A stretch of 64,000 bases of DNA from Niabella soli DSM 19437 (GTDB lineage Bacteria; Bacteroidota; Bacteroidia; Chitinophagales; Chitinophagaceae): contig NZ_CP007035.1 in NCBI RefSeq assembly GCF_000243115.2, positions 1,550,001-1,614,000 of the forward strand, given 5' to 3'. Position 1 is the first letter of the stretch, and every line of letters begins with the position of its first letter. The notes beneath the pieces were generated by a model that saw only the letters and a list, made by a program, of their open reading frames with translations, was not told the origin of the DNA and ran no database searches. This document shows positions 35,131 to 45,510 of the stretch, piece by piece. Position numbers and translations under genes: made by a program.

Positions 35131-37521
35131 TCACTCCGTCCGCAATGACTTTACCGGATTGGCCGCAGCAGCCCGGATGCATTGTCCGCTTACCGCAATA
35201 AAAGCGATCAATAAAACCAGGAAAGCCACCCCGGCAAATACCAATGGGTTAAGCGTTATTTTATAATAAAAAGTTCCCAGCCATTTTTGTGCTGCCAGCC
35301 AGGCTACCGGTAGAGCGATCAGCACGGCAATCAGCACCAGGCCTAAGAAGTCTTTACTCAATAAACCAATAATACCCGGTTCTGTTGCACCCAGGACCTT
35401 CCGGACTCCAATCTCTTTTTTTCTTCGTTCCACCGTAAAGGAAGACAATGCAAATAAGCCTAAACAGGAAATAAGAACAGCCAGCGCCGCCATATATTTT
35501 GACAGCACCGAGATCCGTTGTTCATTTTGATACTGCGCCTGGAAATCATCGTTCAAAAAACGATAATCAAATGTATAACCCGGGGCAAAAGAAGCATATA
35601 GTTTTTTTATATGCGCCAGGGTTGCCTGTTCGCTTCCATTCGTAATTCCGACCATAACGGTATTTGCCTCATTGGTTTCAATTTTTAGAAAGGCTGGCTC
35701 TATTTTGTCGTGCAAGGATGCATAATGAAAATCCTTTACAACGCCAACGATCGTTCTGGGCTGCCCCCAAAGCTGTACTATTTTGCCAACAGGGTCGTGA
35801 AGCCCCATTGCTTTGACCGCTGTTTCATTAAAAATAATAGCATTGGAATCTGTTGGGTACGCTTCTGAATAAGCACGACCCATTATCAACTGTAATCCCA
35901 TTGCTTCCATTGCGCCATATCCTATTCCAATATTTGTAAACCTGATGCTGGTGTTGGGGTTTTTACCAGCCCAATCCAAACCGGTTGTATGCCCCTGCCC
36001 CGGCAAAAGGAAAGATTGGACGACAGGGCCCGCATTTTTTACCCCTTTTATTTTTTTTAGTTCTGCCATAAAAGCCTCTTTGTTGTTGCTTAAAGGCCCG
36101 TCTATCGTAAAGTAAAACACCTGGTCTTTATTAAATCCAAGATTCCTATGCTGCACATACCGGATTTGCTGGTACAAAACCTGAACGCCCAGAAGAAAAA
36201 CCGCAGACAGGAAAAACTGAAAAATCACCAATCCCTTACGGGCCATTATTTCACCTGCAGAAAACTGCAATTTGCCTTTAAGAATAGCTACCGGTTTAAA
36301 ACCCGACAGGTACAATGCCGGGTATATGCCCGACAGGAGACCTGTTATCAGAATGATTGTCACGGAACCAACCAAAAAAGGTATGTCCGGACGCAGGGAC
36401 AGTTGTTTGCCTGTCACCTCGTTAAATCCAGGCAGAAATAAGAACATCAGCAATAAAGCAAGCAGGTATGCAAAGAACGACAAGAGCAGCGACTCCGCGA
36501 GGCCTTGCAAAACCAGTGCTTTCCTGGCAGCTCCCAGCGTTTTTTTAACTCCTATTTCTTTTAAGCGCAGGGAAGCTTTCGCAGTCGTCAGATTAATAAA
36601 ATTAATGCAGGCAATTAACAGTATAAAGCCACCAATTATGGAAAACAACCGCACATACTCGATTCGGCCGCCTGTTAAAACACCCTCTTCATAATTATTA
36701 TACAAATAAGCATCCGTAAAAGGCCGCACAAACAGGGTCGTTTTCATATAAGAGAGCTTTGTCTTTAAATAGCCTTCAATTTTTTTATTGAAAGCCTGAA
36801 TATTGCTCCCTTTTTTTAATACAAGATAAGTATAGGGCGCCTGATTATCCCAGCTAATCGTTCTATTAAACAACCGGGGGCTCATAAATAATTTATGTGT
36901 AAAACAGATATCAAATTGTTCGGCTGCTGTGTTGGGAAGATCTTTAAATATTGCCGCAATAGTCACCATACCCTTAAAATTGGACAGGGACCAGTTCAAT
37001 GTTTTCCCAATAACATGCTGAGTGGTACCAAACAGTTTCACTGCCATGGTTTCCGAAACAGCAACCGATTCTTCATTTTTTAGGGCATTGTCCGCGGAGC
37101 CAGCCAGCAAAGGATAGGAAAAAACACGAAAAAAATTACTGTCGGCAAACTGGCCCTTTATTTTGAATACCCGTTGCTGCATTCCTTGTGTTGAAACAGA
37201 AAAATTCCAGGGAATTTGCGATGCAGGCATTACAGCGGTCGCCCGTTCAATTTCCGGCATTTCTTTGCTGATAGTAGCCGCCAGGAGATCAGGAGTGTAT
37301 TCCTGTGTAACGGTTTTGTTAGTGTTATGGACCTGTTCCATAACCTGATAAATACGCCCGGCATCTTTAAAAAACCGGTTCACAGACAATTCATTCTGCA
37401 CCCACAAATAAATCAGCAACGTACTGGCGATCCCTATAGAAAGTCCTGCAAGGTTGATAATGAACGTAGAACGGGAGCGTCTGAGCCCTCTTATAATCAT
37501 AAATAAGTTAAGTCTGTTCAT
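35131..37521 (-). CDS. FtsX/MacB-type double permease, array member 2
   Basis: 796 residues with the same two-half plan, but the start MNRLNLFMIIRGLRRSRS departs from the MxKNYxKTAWR consensus of the others. Coupling loops EIGVKKTLGA at 322-331 and EIGVRKVLGA at 703-712. Pre-TM6 segment FDYRFLNDDFQAQYQNEQR. C-terminus ANPVKSLRTE. It begins 38 bases after the stop of member 3 with no composite spacer or leader repeat, so the two are probably co-translated. Alignment over the first 30 residues supports this ATG. Confidence 0.93.
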   Translation of the reverse strand: MNRLNLFMIIRGLRRSRSTFIINLAGLSIGIASTLLIYLWVQNELSVNRFFKDAGRIYQVMEQVHNTNKTVTQEYTPDLLAATISKEMPEIERATAVMPASQIPWNFSVSTQGMQQRVFKIKGQFADSNFFRVFSYPLLAGSADNALKNEESVAVSETMAVKLFGTTQHVIGKTLNWSLSNFKGMVTIAAIFKDLPNTAAEQFDICFTHKLFMSPRLFNRTISWDNQAPYTYLVLKKGSNIQAFNKKIEGYLKTKLSYMKTTLFVRPFTDAYLYNNYEEGVLTGGRIEYVRLFSIIGGFILLIACINFINLTTAKASLRLKEIGVKKTLGAARKALVLQGLAESLLLSFFAYLLALLLMFLFLPGFNEVTGKQLSLRPDIPFLVGSVTIILITGLLSGIYPALYLSGFKPVAILKGKLQFSAGEIMARKGLVIFQFFLSAVFLLGVQVLYQQIRYVQHRNLGFNKDQVFYFTIDGPLSNNKEAFMAELKKIKGVKNAGPVVQSFLLPGQGHTTGLDWAGKNPNTSIRFTNIGIGYGAMEAMGLQLIMGRAYSEAYPTDSNAIIFNETAVKAMGLHDPVGKIVQLWGQPRTIVGVVKDFHYASLHDKIEPAFLKIETNEANTVMVGITNGSEQATLAHIKKLYASFAPGYTFDYRFLNDDFQAQYQNEQRISVLSKYMAALAVLISCLGLFALSSFTVERRKKEIGVRKVLGATEPGIIGLLSKDFLGLVLIAVLIALPVAWLAAQKWLGTFYYKITLNPLVFAGVAFLVLLIAFIAVSGQCIRAAAANPVKSLRTE

Positions 37522-37559
37522 AATTCTTTTTTAAACATTTTTGGTTTGTCCGCCGGTGT

Positions 37560-40016
37560 TTACTCTGTTCTGAGACTTTTTACAGGATTTGCTGTTGCTG
37601 CCCTAACCGCTTGATAGCTAACGGTCAGCAGCGCAATTACCACCGCCCCGATCGTCGCTATCAGGAACATCCACCACTCAATATTGATGCGGAACGCATA
37701 ATCCTGCAGCCATTTTTTCATCAGCCACCAGGCAACCGGACTAGCCAACAGCACTGACACTAATACCAATAGCACAAACTGCCGGGATAATAACGTAACA
37801 ATACCCGATACAGAAGCGCCCAACACTTTGCGGATGCCCACTTCCTTTGTTCGCTGAAATGCTGTTAAAGTGGCCAGGCCAAATAACCCCAGGCAACTGA
37901 TAAAAATAGCGATTCCCGTAGCCGTCCGCACCAGTGTTTGGGTGCGTTCTTCATTTTGGTAAAGTTTTTCTATTGTTTCATCATAAAATTTGTACTCAAA
38001 CGGCACGTTTCCGTATATTTTTTTCCAACTTGTGGCTACCGATTGAATCGCATTGTTCCAGGTTGCCGGATCGGGCCGGAGTTTAATATTAAAAGTAGTC
38101 AACTGCTTCTTATCGGTCGTGATCAATACCGGGTCTATTGCCGACTGTAATCCAAACTGGTTAAAATCGCCAACAACCCCTACTATTGGATACATTTTAT
38201 GATTAGCAGGTTGTATTAAAAATTTCCCAAGGGCATCCCGGGGAGATTTGATGCCAAACGCTTTGAGCGTTTGCTGATTGACCACGATCTCATTTGCCGT
38301 ATCAGCGGCATTAAAGTTTCTCCCTGCCAGTAAATGAAACCCGTACAAATGAAGATAATCAGTATCTCCGTACTTCACATTTACCGTATGATGCAGGTCT
38401 TCTCCCCCTTTACCATCGCTATAATCAAGCACCCAACCTACCATGCCGCCCTCCATCGGGCGCTTGCCCAGGGCTACACCAGCGATGGCGGTATTTTTGC
38501 TGAGCTCATTTTTTAATACAAACTGTTTGTCTTTAAACACAGAATCTTTCCATACCCGGTAAGGGACCGTTACCGTTATAACCGCATCTTTATTAAACCC
38601 AAGATCCTTATGCAGCATAAACCGTAATTGCTGGTTCATAATAAGCGCGCCGATAATAAACACTTGTGCCACGAAAAACTGAAAGATGATCAGCCCTTTG
38701 CGTAACGAGATCCGGTTACTGCCCACCACTTTATCAGTCATTCCTTTTAATACGTTTACGGTATTTACGCGGGCCGACAGCCAGGCGGGATACAACCCCG
38801 AAAACAAAGAAACCACCGCCACCAGCACTAACATAAACAATATCATTGCCGGGTAATTCATGTAGTCAAAAATACCTTCGGGCAAAAAATCGGAAAAGAG
38901 TTTCACTGCAAACCAGGCCAGCCCCAAAGAAAGCAGTGCCGCTAACAGGGTAACCACCAACGTTTCTCCCATAAAACGGAGCACAAGCTCCTTAACCCCA
39001 CTTCCCAATGTTTTGCGGATGCCTATTTCCTTCGCCCGCTGCGGCAGCAAGGCGGTACTTAAATTAATATAATTGATGCAGGCCAGCAGTAAAAGAAAGC
39101 CACCAACAATCATCAGGCCGTTTAATACCATTTTATTAGCCGTCCGGGTTTGCGCGCCGAATTTTTCTGCAAAATGTTTTTCTGCAAGTGGTAATGTCTC
39201 GTACCACCGGGAGTAATGATACTTATCAAATGATTCTTTATTATGTTTTAAATTGATCGCATTGAGCTGGGTTAATACCTGTTTGGGATCTTTACCCATT
39301 GATGGTTTAAAAAAAAGCAAGTCATTTGAATTAACCCCATCCCAACTTCCATCTGCAAAATCTTTCTGAACGAGCAAAACGAACTCTGTGTTGTCCTTAC
39401 TAAAGCTGTTGGGATAGTCAGGCGCCGCTACCACTCCGGAGACCCGGCGCAGGATCGTGTCGTTGTACGCGATTGATTTTCCCACGACCTGCTGTGGGCT
39501 TAATAACGGAAAATATTCCCTAGCCCTGGCTTCCGTAAGCACCACTTTATCGGGGGCGTCCAATGCGGTATTTTTATCGCCTGCCAGCCAGGTATAGTCA
39601 AACATTTTAAAATAATCCGGATACGTAGCTACCTGTTCGATATCATCTTCTTTCTCAATCCGTTTGGGGTCTTTGCCCTTACCCTCATTGATTGTTGCAA
39701 ACTGCCGGAACTGGTAAAACATCGGCACCACCAACTTTAAGCCGGCGATATCATTTTTAAGCACATTAACTACCGGTTTTGACACGCCCGCATTTCCTCC
39801 CCCATCAGGATTATCCTCGCTCTTACTTTTGCTTACCACCTGGTAAATATTGGCTGCATCGGGAATTTTTTTATCAAAGCTATATTCATATGCCACCATC
39901 CGGAAAATAATCCACGCGATGCAGATACTTACGCTTAACCCCAGTATATTCAGCACTGTAAACAAGCGGTTGCGCCACAATTGCCGCGAAAGAGCCGTTA
40001 AAAAATTTTTAAGCAT
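37560..40016 (-). CDS. FtsX/MacB-type double permease, array member 3
   Basis: 818 residues, one of the two longest, the extra length being in the periplasmic domains. Start MLKNFLTALSRQLWRNRLF. Coupling loops EIGIRKTLGS (first half) and EVGIRKVLGA at 725-734. Pre-TM6 segment FEYKFYDETIEKLYQNEER. It ends ANPVKSLRTE, identical to member 2, with which it is closely spaced. The ATG is preceded by the heptad leader but the 136-base spacer to member 4 has no R3 hairpin. Confidence 0.93.
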   Translation of the reverse strand: MLKNFLTALSRQLWRNRLFTVLNILGLSVSICIAWIIFRMVAYEYSFDKKIPDAANIYQVVSKSKSEDNPDGGGNAGVSKPVVNVLKNDIAGLKLVVPMFYQFRQFATINEGKGKDPKRIEKEDDIEQVATYPDYFKMFDYTWLAGDKNTALDAPDKVVLTEARAREYFPLLSPQQVVGKSIAYNDTILRRVSGVVAAPDYPNSFSKDNTEFVLLVQKDFADGSWDGVNSNDLLFFKPSMGKDPKQVLTQLNAINLKHNKESFDKYHYSRWYETLPLAEKHFAEKFGAQTRTANKMVLNGLMIVGGFLLLLACINYINLSTALLPQRAKEIGIRKTLGSGVKELVLRFMGETLVVTLLAALLSLGLAWFAVKLFSDFLPEGIFDYMNYPAMILFMLVLVAVVSLFSGLYPAWLSARVNTVNVLKGMTDKVVGSNRISLRKGLIIFQFFVAQVFIIGALIMNQQLRFMLHKDLGFNKDAVITVTVPYRVWKDSVFKDKQFVLKNELSKNTAIAGVALGKRPMEGGMVGWVLDYSDGKGGEDLHHTVNVKYGDTDYLHLYGFHLLAGRNFNAADTANEIVVNQQTLKAFGIKSPRDALGKFLIQPANHKMYPIVGVVGDFNQFGLQSAIDPVLITTDKKQLTTFNIKLRPDPATWNNAIQSVATSWKKIYGNVPFEYKFYDETIEKLYQNEERTQTLVRTATGIAIFISCLGLFGLATLTAFQRTKEVGIRKVLGASVSGIVTLLSRQFVLLVLVSVLLASPVAWWLMKKWLQDYAFRINIEWWMFLIATIGAVVIALLTVSYQAVRAATANPVKSLRTE

Positions 40017-40152
40017 AAAAACAATTTATGATTTCTGATTTTTTGATCTCTGATGTCTGACGTTTTACGTTTCACGACAGCATTCTCCCTCCTATTCACC
40101 ACTCACTATTGACTATTCACTATTGACCTTTGACCATTCATCAACTCTCCAA
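40017..40152 (-). repeat. Spacer with leader heptads but no R3 hairpin
   Basis: TGATTTCTGATTTTTTGA-type heptads (40025-40070) then TTCACCA, CTCACTA, TTGACTA, TTCACTA, TTGACCT words to the stop of member 4. This shows that the heptad parts and the R3 hairpin can occur independently. Confidence 0.6.
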
Positions 40153-42612
40153 TCAATCTGCCCGTAAACTTTCCACCGGGTTTGAAATTGCTGTTTTAAT
40201 TGTTTGCAAGCTAACAGTGAGTAATGCAAGACCTATAACTGCAGACCCGGCAAGCACATACATCCACCAACCGATGTGCACCCGGTAAGCAAATTCCTGT
40301 AACCATTCATTCATCACTACCCAGGATACAGGGCCCGCAATAAGCAACCCTATAACAATCAGGAAAACAATCTTTTTCGTTAGCAGCACCGAAATGTCCA
40401 TAACCGTAGCTCCAAGCACTTTGCGAATGCCCACTTCTTTTGTTCTGTTTAATGCGCTTAGCAACGAAAAGCCAAAGAGCCCCATGCAGGCAATTCCGAC
40501 GGCAAAAACACCCGCTACTGATATAATCTTTTGCCAGCGCACATCAGCCTTGTACATTTCATTTATTGAATCGTCGAGGAACGTAAATTCAAACGGGTAA
40601 TTATTCGTTATGCTATTCCATTCTTTCCGGAATCCCTCGATCGTTTTGCTCAGCTCCTCTCCGCGTACTTTAAACATAAAAGAATTTTCATAATAGTCTG
40701 CCAAAACGTGTTGTTGGGGTCCGATAGGTTTGGTAAGACTTTCAAAATTATAATCCTTGCAAATGCCGATAATAGTGGCCCGGATCGTCTCATTATATTC
40801 GCCAAGCCTTACATTTCCGGGGCCCAATAATTTATAAAACGACTCATTGATCACACAGGCTCTCGCTTTTTTGATGGTGTCTGAGGCAATGTCAGCAGAA
40901 AAAGCCCGGCCCGTTATCAACGGAATATTTAATAATTTAAAATAATCATAATCCACCCTTATCTGGCTGTACCACTGCTGTTCCCCATTTAGCTTAAACG
41001 CATTATGATTGTACGCGCCTTTTAAATCGCCACCAATGCCCGACATGGCCACCACCTGCGGCTGCGTTCGTGCATAGTTAAATATGCGCCCCCGTATGGT
41101 TTTTAGCTGATCGCCCATTGCTTCATTTTTCACCAATAATACCTGCTCTTTATTAAAACCCAGGTTCATCCTGCTTAGGTACCGCATTTGTGCGCTGATA
41201 ACAATAATGGCGATTACCAGGATAAAACAGATGGAAAACTGAACAACGACCAACGGATTTGAAAAGCGGGGTTTAACTTTAAAGGTAGTACCGCTTTTCA
41301 TTACAGCCGTTGCCTTTGTGGCGGAAATAGCAGCAGCCGGGTACAGGCCGGCAAGAACGCTCAAAGCGATTGACAGGATAACACCTGCTATAAAAATCTC
41401 CTTAACAGGAATGAGCGAAAATGAAATATGCGTATTCAGTAGCTGGTTGAACACCGGCAAGACCAAAGTGGCAAGCAGTAGCCCGGTAACGATACACAGC
41501 ACTACAATCAGCAGGGTTTCCATCCATAATTGAAGGATCAGCCCCGGCCTGCCGGCGCCCATTATTTTACGCATTCCTACTTCGCGTACCCGGCTCATAG
41601 CCCCTGATATGGTCAGCAGAATATAATTTACAGAAGCCAGTATCAGGATGAGCAGGAATAAACAGGTCAGCAGGTACAGCACCCGCGAATTGGTATAATG
41701 CCCCCACCCCTTCGGGCTGTAATGACATTGTTGCAATGGCCGCAGCAGCCACTGATATCCCTTTATTTTATCGGGTTTATCAAATTGAATTTCCTCCCGG
41801 TATTTTTGTTTCATCCAGCTATTTAGCTTTTGCTGAAACTGCGCCGGAGCTGTTCCTTTTGTTAGTTCAAGTATATATTCGTGCGACCAGGTATTAAACC
41901 GGCTACTAATACGCTCGGCGTAATCAGGCCTCGATTTTATATTATAGAGCATACTATACCGTATGCCCGAATTGGCTGGCGCATCCTCCACTATTCCTGT
42001 AACAACAAATTGTTGGGTAGTATCATTATCAATCACCACCTTTTGCCCGATCGGATCCCGTGATCCAAAATATTTTGATGCCGTTGATTTTGACAGGACG
42101 ATACTATTAAGGCCTTCAAGCACCGTAGCAGCATGGCCTTTTAAAAGAGCGAAACTAAAATTCTCAAAAAAGTTAGCGTCAACGTCCAGTATACCTGTTT
42201 CCTTGAAGGCTTTATCATTGGCCTTCACCACCGTTTTCCAGGCATCATCATTTGTTTCCACTCCAGCCATCCTGGTGATGCTCTTTATCTCCGGAAAGGC
42301 AGCCTGCAATTCCTGTGCAATAACAAAGGGAAAGGTGACCGAATTATTGGCTTCGTCGCCGGCAGTCAATTTTTTTAACAGCCCCTCCTTCGGTTTTTGT
42401 TGATTGAGGGACTTATAAAGCTGAGTAGCTTCCAGCCGGAATAAACGGTCTTTTTTCTCATGAAACCCATCAAAGGATTCCTCAAACCGGATATAAAAAA
42501 ACAAAAGCAGGCATAAGGCGACCGAAATACTAAGGCCAACAATATTGATAGTGCTGACTACCTTGTTTTTCCAGAGCATCCGCCAGGCGGTTTTAAAATA
42601 ATTTTTTAGCAT
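40153..42612 (-). CDS. FtsX/MacB-type double permease, array member 4
   Basis: 819 residues, the longest member. Start MLKNYFKTAWRMLWKNKVV. Coupling loops EVGMRKIMGA and EVGIRKVLGA (726-735). Pre-TM6 segment FEFTFLDDSINEMYKADVR. C-terminus SNPVESLRAD, the only member ending in Asp. The first periplasmic domain carries an insertion around 60-100 (QLYKSLNQQKPKEGLLKKL) not seen in most paralogues. Full leader repeat upstream. Confidence 0.93.
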   Translation of the reverse strand: MLKNYFKTAWRMLWKNKVVSTINIVGLSISVALCLLLFFYIRFEESFDGFHEKKDRLFRLEATQLYKSLNQQKPKEGLLKKLTAGDEANNSVTFPFVIAQELQAAFPEIKSITRMAGVETNDDAWKTVVKANDKAFKETGILDVDANFFENFSFALLKGHAATVLEGLNSIVLSKSTASKYFGSRDPIGQKVVIDNDTTQQFVVTGIVEDAPANSGIRYSMLYNIKSRPDYAERISSRFNTWSHEYILELTKGTAPAQFQQKLNSWMKQKYREEIQFDKPDKIKGYQWLLRPLQQCHYSPKGWGHYTNSRVLYLLTCLFLLILILASVNYILLTISGAMSRVREVGMRKIMGAGRPGLILQLWMETLLIVVLCIVTGLLLATLVLPVFNQLLNTHISFSLIPVKEIFIAGVILSIALSVLAGLYPAAAISATKATAVMKSGTTFKVKPRFSNPLVVVQFSICFILVIAIIVISAQMRYLSRMNLGFNKEQVLLVKNEAMGDQLKTIRGRIFNYARTQPQVVAMSGIGGDLKGAYNHNAFKLNGEQQWYSQIRVDYDYFKLLNIPLITGRAFSADIASDTIKKARACVINESFYKLLGPGNVRLGEYNETIRATIIGICKDYNFESLTKPIGPQQHVLADYYENSFMFKVRGEELSKTIEGFRKEWNSITNNYPFEFTFLDDSINEMYKADVRWQKIISVAGVFAVGIACMGLFGFSLLSALNRTKEVGIRKVLGATVMDISVLLTKKIVFLIVIGLLIAGPVSWVVMNEWLQEFAYRVHIGWWMYVLAGSAVIGLALLTVSLQTIKTAISNPVESLRAD

Positions 42613-42833
42613 AAAAGCAATTTATGATGTCTGATTTTTTGATGTCTGATGTCTGACGTTTATCGTTTCACGACAGCATTCTCCTACCTATTCACCACTC
42701 ACTATTGACCATTCACTTTCCTCGTTCCGCCTGCACGGGCTCCCTCCCCAGCTTCGCAGGTGTCGGGATGACGCGTTTTATTAGTTTAATATTCTGCATT
42801 TTCAATTCTCACATTTTCAAATTTTCAAATTAA
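42613..42833 (-). repeat. Spacer repeat 3: leader plus R3 hairpin
   Basis: Heptad leader 42625-42680; R3 at 42721-42797 with arms CCTGCACGGGCT and AGCTTCGCAGG around loop CCCTCCCC, then TGTCGGGATGACGCG and the AT tail ending near CTGCAT; octads TCAAATT to the stop. Confidence 0.7.
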
Positions 42834-45257
42834 TTACTCGTTTCGCAATGCATCAACCGGGTTTGCTATCGCCGCCCTTATTGCTTGGAAGCCTACCGTC
42901 AGCACTGCGATGGCGAGTGCCGCCACACCAGCCGCCGCAAATACCCACCAGGTAAGCGTTACCCGGTAGGTAAAATGCTGCAGCCACTTGTTCAATGCCC
43001 ATAAAGCAATTGGCGTTGCGATGATAATAGCTATAACGACAGGTTTAATGAATTCTTTGCTCACCAGTGTGGTAATGTTGCTTACAGAAGCGCCCAATAC
43101 TTTACGCACGCCGATCTCTTTAGTGCGCTGCCCCACTACTATAAAGGCCATTCCAAACAGCCCCATGCAGGATAATATAATCGCCAGCATTGCAGCAACG
43201 GAAAACATTTTCGAAAGTTGTAGCTCTGTCCTGTACCAACGATCAATATTTTCATTAACATAAGATCCCATAAACGCAGCACCGGGGATCACTTTATGGT
43301 AAGCATCCCGCAGCAGATTCATAGTAGCTTCCAGGTTTGCAGCCCTCACCTTTATCAATAAATAAGAAAAAGCATGCTTAGGTTCCAGCCCGATGGTCAG
43401 CGGCTCTATCTGATTAAACAAAGAATAGAGATGAAAGTCCGGGATTACCCCCACAATCGTCCAGGGAGGCGATGCAGAGTCATGAAGGATCCGTAAACCT
43501 ACAGGGTTTTTCAAGTCCAGTTTTTTAACAAAGCTTTCCGTTACAATTACGTTATGTTGTGTATCGGCCGCATAGTCCATAGTAAAATCGCGTCCGGCTG
43601 ACAGTTTCATTCCCAGTGTTTTTATAATATTATAATCGGCGGCCATATAGGCAGTACGTACATGTTTATCGTCATACTCAAAACCAAACATTTCTTTATT
43701 GGTGCTTCCATCCTTTCCCACTCCCATATTAATATTACTGGCAGATACACTCTCTACTGTGCTTTGGTTCTGTAATAACCGGCGCATTTTGTCCGCAACA
43801 TCTGTTACGTCTTTATCAAGAGCAACAGGAACCGAGACTAAATTTTCCGATTCGTAACCAAGCGGCGCCTTGCGCAAATACTGAAACTGCAGGTATATGA
43901 CTACGGTTGCGCTCATCAAGACCACGGCTACAATAAATTGCAAAACAATCAATACATCCTTCAAACCGCCGTTGGTTTTTACACGCAGCTTACCTTTTAA
44001 TATTTCAGTAACCTTTAGGCGGCTCAATAAAGTTGAAGGATACCCCGAAGCCACAAGGGAAATCAGGAGCACCAACAAAACCAGCCCCGTTAGTACCAGA
44101 GGATCTCCAAGTAACGAAGCGCTGATGCCGGCACCAAACAGCCTGTTGAATTGTTTTATGAGCAGGAGCGACAAACCGATTCCCAGAAGAAGCGAAAGCA
44201 CAATCAAAAAGATATTCTCACTCCATACCTGTGTCCAAACCTGGCGTCTGCGGGCTCCAAGACATTTGCGGATACCGATCTCCTTAAATCTTGTAAAAGC
44301 AACTCCGATGCTTAAATTCACAAAATTGAAGCAGGCGACCAACAGGATCACTGCTGCGATCAGCAGCAGCATATAAAGAAACGATTTATTCATAGAAGCA
44401 TCCGAACCTACTTCCGTATTAAAATGCAGATCTGTTACCGGCAGCAGCCGCAAACCACCGTAATCACCCTGTGCATTCTTTTTTAAGCCCATTTTCTGCG
44501 CCAGTTCATCGCCGGAAGTGTATAAATATTTTTTTGAAAAGTACCGCAACCGCTGTTCTACGTCAGCCTGTTTCACCCCTGGTAATAATTTCACATACAC
44601 ATTCATCCATGCCATATCCCAATTGTTCTTACCGGCGGCAAAGTCCGGATCAAGATCTACTCTGGCCAGTACGTCAAAGTTCACGGACAAATTATCGGGA
44701 AGCTTTGATGCCACCGCCGTCACTTTCAGTGGAACCCATTTTCCACGGATATATACAGAAACCGTTTTCCCAACAGGAATTTCCGATCCAAAGAGCCGCC
44801 CTGCAATCGGCTGCGCCAGTACCACCGAATTAGGATCGGCAAGCGCATGTTGGCGATTTCCTGCGAACATCGGGAAGGAAAAAATATTTAAAAAATCTGG
44901 CCCCACCAATTGCAGGCCTGCATCCAGTTGCTTATTACCATACCGGATTCCGCCGCCCGTATTTCGAACGACTGTCGCCATCTCTACCCCTATCCTTTCG
45001 GCTTTCATTGTTTCCTGCATGGGGATGGCCATGGAGGTTGAATAGGTTTCGCCTTCTGTTTTATTTCTGAAATTATACACCTTAAACAGCCGCTCTTTAT
45101 CAGGATAGGACTGATCAAAAGAAAACTCGTGATACACGCGCAACAACAACAAAATAGCGCAGGTAAAAGCCGCGGTTAAACCCACCAGGTTAATGGCAGT
45201 TGCCAACTTATTCTTCTTAAAGGTTCTGACTAATGTCTTCAGATAATTTTTAAGCAT
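42834..45257 (-). CDS. FtsX/MacB-type double permease, array member 5
   Basis: 807 residues. Start MLKNYLKTLVRTFKKNKLA. Coupling loops EIGIRKCLGA and EIGVRKVLGA (714-723). Pre-TM6 segment is altered to FMGSYVNENIDRWYRTELQ, without the usual FEYxF. C-terminus ANPVDALRNE. The first periplasmic part is glycine-rich (VRNTGGGIRYGNKQLD). Leader repeat upstream, R3 spacer on both sides. Confidence 0.93.
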   Translation of the reverse strand: MLKNYLKTLVRTFKKNKLATAINLVGLTAAFTCAILLLLRVYHEFSFDQSYPDKERLFKVYNFRNKTEGETYSTSMAIPMQETMKAERIGVEMATVVRNTGGGIRYGNKQLDAGLQLVGPDFLNIFSFPMFAGNRQHALADPNSVVLAQPIAGRLFGSEIPVGKTVSVYIRGKWVPLKVTAVASKLPDNLSVNFDVLARVDLDPDFAAGKNNWDMAWMNVYVKLLPGVKQADVEQRLRYFSKKYLYTSGDELAQKMGLKKNAQGDYGGLRLLPVTDLHFNTEVGSDASMNKSFLYMLLLIAAVILLVACFNFVNLSIGVAFTRFKEIGIRKCLGARRRQVWTQVWSENIFLIVLSLLLGIGLSLLLIKQFNRLFGAGISASLLGDPLVLTGLVLLVLLISLVASGYPSTLLSRLKVTEILKGKLRVKTNGGLKDVLIVLQFIVAVVLMSATVVIYLQFQYLRKAPLGYESENLVSVPVALDKDVTDVADKMRRLLQNQSTVESVSASNINMGVGKDGSTNKEMFGFEYDDKHVRTAYMAADYNIIKTLGMKLSAGRDFTMDYAADTQHNVIVTESFVKKLDLKNPVGLRILHDSASPPWTIVGVIPDFHLYSLFNQIEPLTIGLEPKHAFSYLLIKVRAANLEATMNLLRDAYHKVIPGAAFMGSYVNENIDRWYRTELQLSKMFSVAAMLAIILSCMGLFGMAFIVVGQRTKEIGVRKVLGASVSNITTLVSKEFIKPVVIAIIIATPIALWALNKWLQHFTYRVTLTWWVFAAAGVAALAIAVLTVGFQAIRAAIANPVDALRNE

Positions 45258-45510
45258 ACAATAAATTTCTGATTTTTTAATGGCTGATGTCTGAGGTTTA
45301 TCGTCTCACGACAGCATCTTTCTCCCATTCACTACTCACTATTGACTATTCACTTTCTTCGTTCCAACTGCATGGGCTCCCTCGCCAGCTACGCAGGTGT
45401 CGGGATGACGCGTTTTATTAGTTTAGTACGCCGCATTTATTATTTTCACATTTTCACATCTCCACATTTCCATATTCTCACATTCACAAATTTTCAAATT
45501 TTCAAATTAA
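45258..45510 (-). repeat. Spacer repeat 4: leader plus R3 hairpin
   Basis: Heptad leader 45268-45312; R3 at 45359-45436 with the tail variant TTTAGTACGCCGCAT, shared only with spacer repeat 6; octads CAAATTTT to the stop of member 6. Confidence 0.7.

Noticed and set aside
41963-42403. 146-residue plus-strand ORF inside permease 4
   Set aside because: Antisense shadow of a strongly conserved permease; the composition does not look like a real protein. The same applies to the other plus-strand ORFs inside the array.
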